In this document: piece by piece, positions 4,204 through 8,338 of the stretch
Layout: the number at the start of each line of letters is the position of its first letter
How positions within the stretch are numbered: position 1 is the stretch's first letter
Source of the DNA: an uncultured Clostridia bacterium
GTDB taxonomy: Bacteria > Bacillota > Clostridia > TANB77 > CAG-508
NCBI GenBank assembly: GCA_948745425.1
Contig: CAPZDM010000064.1
Span: 1 to 8,338 of the forward strand
Reading direction: 5' to 3'
DNA: 8,338 nt
The notes under the pieces: model-generated
Databases searched by the model: none
What the model saw: only the letters and a program-made list of their open reading frames with translations
Told to the model about the DNA's origin: nothing
Program-made: the position numbers and the translations under genes

Positions 4204-6978
4204 CTACTCATTTCTTCCACAACAGTTCTTATACTTCTTTCCACTTCCACAAGGGCAAGGATCATTTCTTCCTACTTTTGGTTCTTGATTTACTACTGGT
4301 GTTCTTTTTACATCTGATGTTTCTGGAACTTGTGGTTTATTTTCTGATACTACATTTATACTGTCTAATGTTGCTTGAGCAACAGATGTTATTCTTGCTG
4401 TTTGCTCTCTTTTTAGTTCTCCAGCTTTTTGAATGTTTAAAAGAATCTTTACTACATCTTTTTGTATTCCTGCTACCATTTCATCGAACATATCAAATCC
4501 TTCTATTCTGTATTGTGCTACTGGGTCTTTTTGTCCATAAGCACGTAAACCAATTCCTTCTTTTAAGTCATCCATTGCATCTATATGATCCATCCATTTT
4601 TGGTCTACTACTTTTAACATTACTACTCTTTCTAGTTCTCTTATTTCTTGCTCTCCAAGTTCTTGTTCTTTCTCTTCATATTTTTGCTTTGATTTTTCTA
4701 CTATTTCATTTATTATATTGGCTTGATTTAAATTTTCTTCTTTTAAAGCTTCTAAATCACTAATTCCAAAGTTATTCTTTATTTCTTGTGCTAATGATTC
4801 TTTACTTATATTTTCATCTGTTCCAAAGAAATTTGAAATCACTTCAGTTGCTACTGGTTCAATCATTTTTAGTATGCTCTCTTTTAGATTTTTGCCATCT
4901 AAAACATTTCTTCTTTGTCCATATATTATTTCTCTTTGTGTATTCATAACATCATCATATTGTAATACATTTTTACGAATACTAAAATTTCTTCCTTCTA
5001 CTCTTTTTTGTGCATTTTCTACTGCATTTGATAACATTCTAGCTTCAATAGGCATATTTTCATCTGCACCTATTTTATCATATATATTTGTGATTACATC
5101 TCCACCAAATATTTTCATTAAGTTATCATCAAGTCCTATGAAAAATTTAGATTCTCCGACATCTCCTTGTCGTCCACTACGTCCTCTTAACTGATTATCA
5201 ATTCTTCTTGATTCATGTCTTTCTGTTCCTATGATTTTTAGACCACCAGCCTCAATTACTTTTTCTTTTTCTTCTTTTATTTCTTCATTAAATTTCTTTT
5301 CCAATTCTCTAAATAGTTTTCTTGCTTGTAATACTTCCTCATTATCTGTTTCATTATAAGCATTTGCTTGTTCTATTAATTCGTCTGAATATCCTTTTCT
5401 TTTCATTTCTTGTTTTGCTAAAAATTCAGAGTTTCCACCTAATATAATGTCTGTACCACGTCCTGCCATGTTTGTAGAAATTGTTACTGCCCCATATTTC
5501 CCTGCTTGTGCTATAATTGCTGCTTCTTTTTCATGGAATTTTGCATTTAATACTTGGTGTGGTATTCCTTCTCTTTTTAATATACTACTTATTTTTTCAG
5601 AATTTTCTATTGAAATTGTACCTACTAACACTGGTTGACCTTTTTCATGACTTTTCTTAATTTCTTCTACAATTGCATTAAATTTTGCTTTTTCATTTTT
5701 GTATATTACATCATTTAAATCATTTCTTATCATAGGCTTATTTGTAGGGATTGTTATAACATCTAATTTATATATTTCTTGGAATTCTGCTTCTTCTGTC
5801 ATAGCTGTACCAGTCATTCCTGAAAGTTTTGAATACATTCTAAAGTAATTTTGGAAAGTAATAGTTGCTAAAGTTTTTGATTCATCTGCTATTTTTACTC
5901 CTTCTTTTGCTTCTATTGCTTGATGTAACCCATTATTATAACGTCTACCATACATTATACGTCCTGTAAATTCATCTACAATTAATACTTCTCCATCTTT
6001 TACTATATAATCTATATCTCTTTTCATTATTCCGTTTGCACGTAATGCTTGGTTTATATGATGAACTAAATCAGAATTATCTAAGTCATCTAAATTTTCT
6101 ACATTGAAAGATTTTTCAGCTTTATCTATACCTTTTGCTGTAAGTGATGCTGATTTTGCTTTTAAATCTACTATATAATCATATTTTTCATTATCTTCTG
6201 CTTGGTCAACATCTTTTACATCTTCTTCTACAATTACTTTTGGTGTAAGTTTTTTTACAAAATCGTTTGCTTTTTTATACATTTCTGATGAGGCTGCTGC
6301 TTTTCCTGAAATTATTAATGGTGTACGAGCTTCATCTATTAAAATACTGTCTATTTCATCTACAATTGCAAAGTTTAAACCTCTTTGTACAGCTTGATTT
6401 TTATATATAACCATATTATCTCTTAGATAATCAAATCCAAATTCATTATTTGTTCCATATGTAATATCTGCTGAATATGCTTTTTGTTTTTCTTCTGGTT
6501 TCATTCCACTTATAACTAATCCTACTGTTAATCCTAAAAATTTGTAAACTTTTCCCATCCATTCACTATCACGTGTAGCTAAGTAATCATTTACAGTAAC
6601 TACATGAACACCTTTACCTGATAAGGCATTTAAGTATGCTGGAAGTGTTGCGACTAAGGTTTTTCCTTCACCTGTTTTCATTTCTGCAATTCTTCCTTGG
6701 TGCAAAATGATTCCACCAATTAATTGAACATCAAAATGTCTCATTCCTAAAACTCTTTTAGAAGCTTCTCTCATTACTGCAAAAGCTTCTGGTAAAATGC
6801 TATCTAAAGTTTCTCCTTGTTGTATTCTATTTTTAAATTCTCCTGTTTTATTTGTTAATTCTATATCTGATAATTTAGATATCTCCTCTTCTAAACTATT
6901 AATTTTATCAACAAGTGGCATTACTCTTTTTACTTCTCTTTCAGAATATGATTTAAAAATACTATTAAAAATTCCCAT
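4204..6978 (-). CDS. secA: SecA, preprotein translocase ATPase
   Basis: The ATP-driven motor of the Sec pathway pushes preproteins through SecYEG at the inner face of the membrane. The 924-residue protein has the full layout: Walker A MKTGEGKT (100-107), substrate-path motif TVNDYLATRD (128-137), DEAD-type Walker B VDEID (206-210), the preprotein cross-linking domain around 225-370, nucleotide-binding domain 2 with STNMAGRGTDIILGG (501-515) and arginine fingers in ERHESRRIDNQLRGRSGRQGD (586-606), and the scaffold/two-helix region with KWMDHIDAMDDLKEGIGLRAYGQKDP (794-819). It ends in a SEC-C zinc motif with Cys908, Cys910, Cys919 and Cys920. I start it at the ATG at 6976-6978 (MGIFNSIFKSYSERE), which matches the family N-terminus and has AAGGA about 9 bases upstream. 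The open frame reaches further, to a TTG near 7122, but that extension is unlike SecA. Confidence 0.98.
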   Translation of the reverse strand: MGIFNSIFKSYSEREVKRVMPLVDKINSLEEEISKLSDIELTNKTGEFKNRIQQGETLDSILPEAFAVMREASKRVLGMRHFDVQLIGGIILHQGRIAEMKTGEGKTLVATLPAYLNALSGKGVHVVTVNDYLATRDSEWMGKVYKFLGLTVGLVISGMKPEEKQKAYSADITYGTNNEFGFDYLRDNMVIYKNQAVQRGLNFAIVDEIDSILIDEARTPLIISGKAAASSEMYKKANDFVKKLTPKVIVEEDVKDVDQAEDNEKYDYIVDLKAKSASLTAKGIDKAEKSFNVENLDDLDNSDLVHHINQALRANGIMKRDIDYIVKDGEVLIVDEFTGRIMYGRRYNNGLHQAIEAKEGVKIADESKTLATITFQNYFRMYSKLSGMTGTAMTEEAEFQEIYKLDVITIPTNKPMIRNDLNDVIYKNEKAKFNAIVEEIKKSHEKGQPVLVGTISIENSEKISSILKREGIPHQVLNAKFHEKEAAIIAQAGKYGAVTISTNMAGRGTDIILGGNSEFLAKQEMKRKGYSDELIEQANAYNETDNEEVLQARKLFRELEKKFNEEIKEEKEKVIEAGGLKIIGTERHESRRIDNQLRGRSGRQGDVGESKFFIGLDDNLMKIFGGDVITNIYDKIGADENMPIEARMLSNAVENAQKRVEGRNFSIRKNVLQYDDVMNTQREIIYGQRRNVLDGKNLKESILKMIEPVATEVISNFFGTDENISKESLAQEIKNNFGISDLEALKEENLNQANIINEIVEKSKQKYEEKEQELGEQEIRELERVVMLKVVDQKWMDHIDAMDDLKEGIGLRAYGQKDPVAQYRIEGFDMFDEMVAGIQKDVVKILLNIQKAGELKREQTARITSVAQATLDSINVVSENKPQVPETSDVKRTPVVNQEPKVGRNDPCPCGSGKKYKNCCGRNE

Positions 6979-7016
6979 TACTTTTTTCCTTTCACTTATG
7001 TTTTTACTAAAAATAT

Positions 7017-7045
7017 AATATATCACCTTTTTACATTTTTTACAA
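7017..7045 (-). promoter_or_regulatory. Candidate proximal secA promoter (P2)
   Basis: -35 TTGTAA (7040-7045, 4 of 6) and -10 TATATT (7017-7022, 5 of 6) with a 17-base spacer, giving a short untranslated leader of about 30 bases. An inverted repeat TACAAGA (7041-7047 with 7052-7058, loop GAAA) overlaps the -35 box and may be an operator or an RNA hairpin in transcripts from the upstream promoter. Confidence 0.5.
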
Positions 7046-7103
7046 GAGAAATCTTGTAGATATTGATGAAATTTTTTGAAAATAACTCTTAATACAAAGA
7101 AAT

Positions 7104-7129
7104 GAGTACATTGATTTTTCAATGTACTC
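7104..7129 (-). other. Perfect hairpin in the secA leader
   Basis: An 11-bp perfect stem GAGTACATTGA (7104-7114 with 7119-7129) with a 4-base A/T loop lies in transcripts from the distal promoter. It encloses GGAG and a TTG that opens the in-frame upstream extension of secA, so it would hide that start. The following bases (ATTTCTTTG) are only weakly T-rich, so it is a poor intrinsic terminator. A leader-control role for secA is possible but unproven. Confidence 0.45.
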
Positions 7130-7168
7130 CTCTTACACCTTTAGGTACTATAACCTACACACACCTAT

Positions 7169-7197
7169 ATGTTAACATTAACCTATAAGTTTGTCAA
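7169..7197 (-). promoter_or_regulatory. Candidate distal secA promoter (P1) with a palindrome over the -10 box
   Basis: -35 TTGACA (7192-7197, perfect) and -10 TAACAT (7169-7174, 4 of 6) with a 17-base spacer. The palindrome ATGTTAACAT (7169-7178) covers the -10 box, and TATAGGT words flank it on both sides (minus strand), so a repressor or activator site is plausible. The -35 box lies just 10 bases after the AAA+ gene stop. Confidence 0.55.
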
Positions 7198-7207
7198 TGC
7201 TTTTTTT

Positions 7208-8338
7208 CTAAAAACCTATTCTTTTTTCTTTATGTATCTCAATTTCCGGTATATCTTCTATTGTTATTGTTTTTAATTGTTTAATATCTTGAATTTCCCT
7301 ACATCTTTTTGCATGTTGCATTAAAGTTTTCTTAAATACATTTATTACAAATCTTGCATTTCCGAAATTTTTGGTTTTTATATTTTCTTTAATTATAGCT
7401 AATATGGCTTCTTCTGCTTTTTCCTCTATTTCAAATTCTGCCTTTTCTACTTCTTGCTTAAAGATTTTTAACAATTCTTCTTCTGAATAATCCCTAAATT
7501 CTATTGTTTCTCCTACTCTTGAAATCAAACCAGAGTTTAGTTCTAAAAATTCTTTCATTTCTTCTTTATATCCTGCAAATATTACTGTTATTCTTCCTTC
7601 GTAATCTGTCATATATTTTGTTATTGTTGATATTGCATCTTGAGAATAATTTCCATTATTTCCTGCTTGATTCATTAGTGTATATGCCTCATCTATAAAT
7701 AGTAATCCATCTAATGCATTTTCTAATACTTTCGCTGTCTTATTTGAGGTTTGTCCTACATATTCTCCAATTAAATCTTTTCCTGTTACTTCAATTAATT
7801 TGTTATTTTTTATATATCCTAAATTATATAAAACTTCTGCAAAAATTCTTGCTACTGTGGTTTTTCCCGTTCCTGGATTTCCTATAAATATCATATTTAA
7901 GTTTAATGGTATTCTTTTTTCTAATTTGTTATTTAACATTACTAAGTCTATTAAACCATCTAATTCTTTTTTTACATTAGATAATCCCACTAAATTAGAA
8001 AGCTCTCCTTGTATTTCTTCAGTGCTCTTTTTTAGACTAAAACTTTCATTTCTTAATCCTATTACATCTTTTTTAGTTATAGTCATTAAATTATTTTCAT
8101 CAAATTCTTGAGCATGAACCATAACTAATCTTTCAAATAGATTAATCATAAATCTTGCATTTCCAAAGTTTCTTGTATTTTTATTTACTTCTAATATCTC
8201 AATTATTCCTTTTTTAGCTTCTTCTTCAACTGTAAATCCTTTGCTTAAAGCATAGTTATCTAATATTTGTATTAATTCTTCTGTTGTATAATTGCTAAAT
8301 TCAAATGTATATCCTATTCTTGAAGCAATACCTGGGTT
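7208..8338 (-). CDS. CbbX/SpoVK-type tandem AAA+ ATPase, C-terminal part
   Basis: The frame is open to the window edge, so the N-terminus is missing; 376 residues are visible. The first 65 or so are the end of one AAA+ module: arginine-finger motif NPGIASRIGYTFEF, then sensor-2 NFGNARFMINLFE. A second, complete module follows. Counted from the Met at 8149, it has Walker A GNPGTGKT (90-97), pore-region GEYVGQT (128-134), Walker B LLFIDEA (149-155), sensor-1 region VIFAGY, arginine finger SGLISRVGETIEF (Arg211) and sensor-2 NFGNAR (261-266). The two modules are clear repeats of each other. Relatives include CbbX (Rubisco activase), SpoVK and EccA, hexameric remodelling ATPases; the client here is unknown. 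The Met at 8149 is internal to the first lid domain and is not the start. No terminator is visible after the stop; the secA promoter begins 10 bases later. Confidence 0.92.
   Translation of the reverse strand, partial: NPGIASRIGYTFEFSNYTTEELIQILDNYALSKGFTVEEEAKKGIIEILEVNKNTRNFGNARFMINLFERLVMVHAQEFDENNLMTITKKDVIGLRNESFSLKKSTEEIQGELSNLVGLSNVKKELDGLIDLVMLNNKLEKRIPLNLNMIFIGNPGTGKTTVARIFAEVLYNLGYIKNNKLIEVTGKDLIGEYVGQTSNKTAKVLENALDGLLFIDEAYTLMNQAGNNGNYSQDAISTITKYMTDYEGRITVIFAGYKEEMKEFLELNSGLISRVGETIEFRDYSEEELLKIFKQEVEKAEFEIEEKAEEAILAIIKENIKTKNFGNARFVINVFKKTLMQHAKRCREIQDIKQLKTITIEDIPEIEIHKEKRIGF

Noticed and set aside
4278..4763. Plus-strand Leu/Phe-rich frame looking like a membrane protein
   Set aside because: It is the complement of the charged C-terminal region of secA; Leu-rich shadows opposite Lys/Glu-rich coding are expected in AT-rich DNA.
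6979..7122. In-frame upstream extension of secA by 48 codons from a TTG start with GAGGAG before it
   Set aside because: The added residues (with CKKCKK and many hydrophobics) do not resemble any SecA N-terminus, the TTG is buried in a perfect hairpin, the proximal promoter lies inside it, and the ATG at 6978 gives the family start with a ribosome site.
8087..8149. Met at 8149 as the start of the AAA+ gene
   Set aside because: The frame continues upstream to the window edge with the arginine-finger and sensor-2 segments of a preceding AAA+ module, so this Met is internal.

Overview
The window is AT-rich, uses the standard code, and has every convincing gene on the minus strand. Shine-Dalgarno sites are purine-rich (AGGAGG type). 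SecA ends in a SEC-C zinc motif and lies next to a CbbX/SpoVK-like AAA+ protein. Together these suggest a low-GC Firmicute, probably a gut-type clostridium. The species cannot be named from the sequence.

In the direction of transcription (high to low coordinates), the window opens with the C-terminal part of a tandem AAA+ ATPase (7208-8338, cut by the window edge). Next is secA (4204-6978) with two candidate promoters in its leader. Downstream of secA lies an accessory stretch. It starts with a promoter (4118-4146), a 17-codon reading frame holding three consecutive His codons, a set of mutually exclusive RNA hairpins and a strong intrinsic terminator. This looks like a transcription attenuator. 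It precedes a two-gene operon: a DapF-fold amino-acid racemase resembling the histidine racemase CntK, and an M20 metallo-deacylase/peptidase that is translationally coupled to it but broken by a one-base frameshift in an A6G3 run.

A PIN-domain putative toxin ribonuclease (1516-1938) and a complete type III toxin-antitoxin locus follow. That locus has a near-consensus promoter, a ToxI-like RNA antitoxin with exactly one full 36-nt unit, a terminator hairpin, and a ToxN/AbiQ-family endoribonuclease (762-1289). The window ends with a mobile-element remnant. It contains a 39-codon frame that repeats the SEC-C tail of SecA (39 of 42 bases identical, all three differences silent), three pairs of short direct repeats of about 11-12 bp period like integrase arm sites, and a 72-codon integrase fragment with only the arm-DNA-binding domain.

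Working model (inference): the region downstream of secA is an integration hotspot. The SEC-C repeat near 507-548 could be a displaced or element-carried copy of the secA 3' end used as an attachment core, and the toxin-antitoxin genes could be cargo. The racemase/M20 pair with its His-codon leader is a separate metabolic unit. Its leader hints at control by histidine (or His/Arg) supply.
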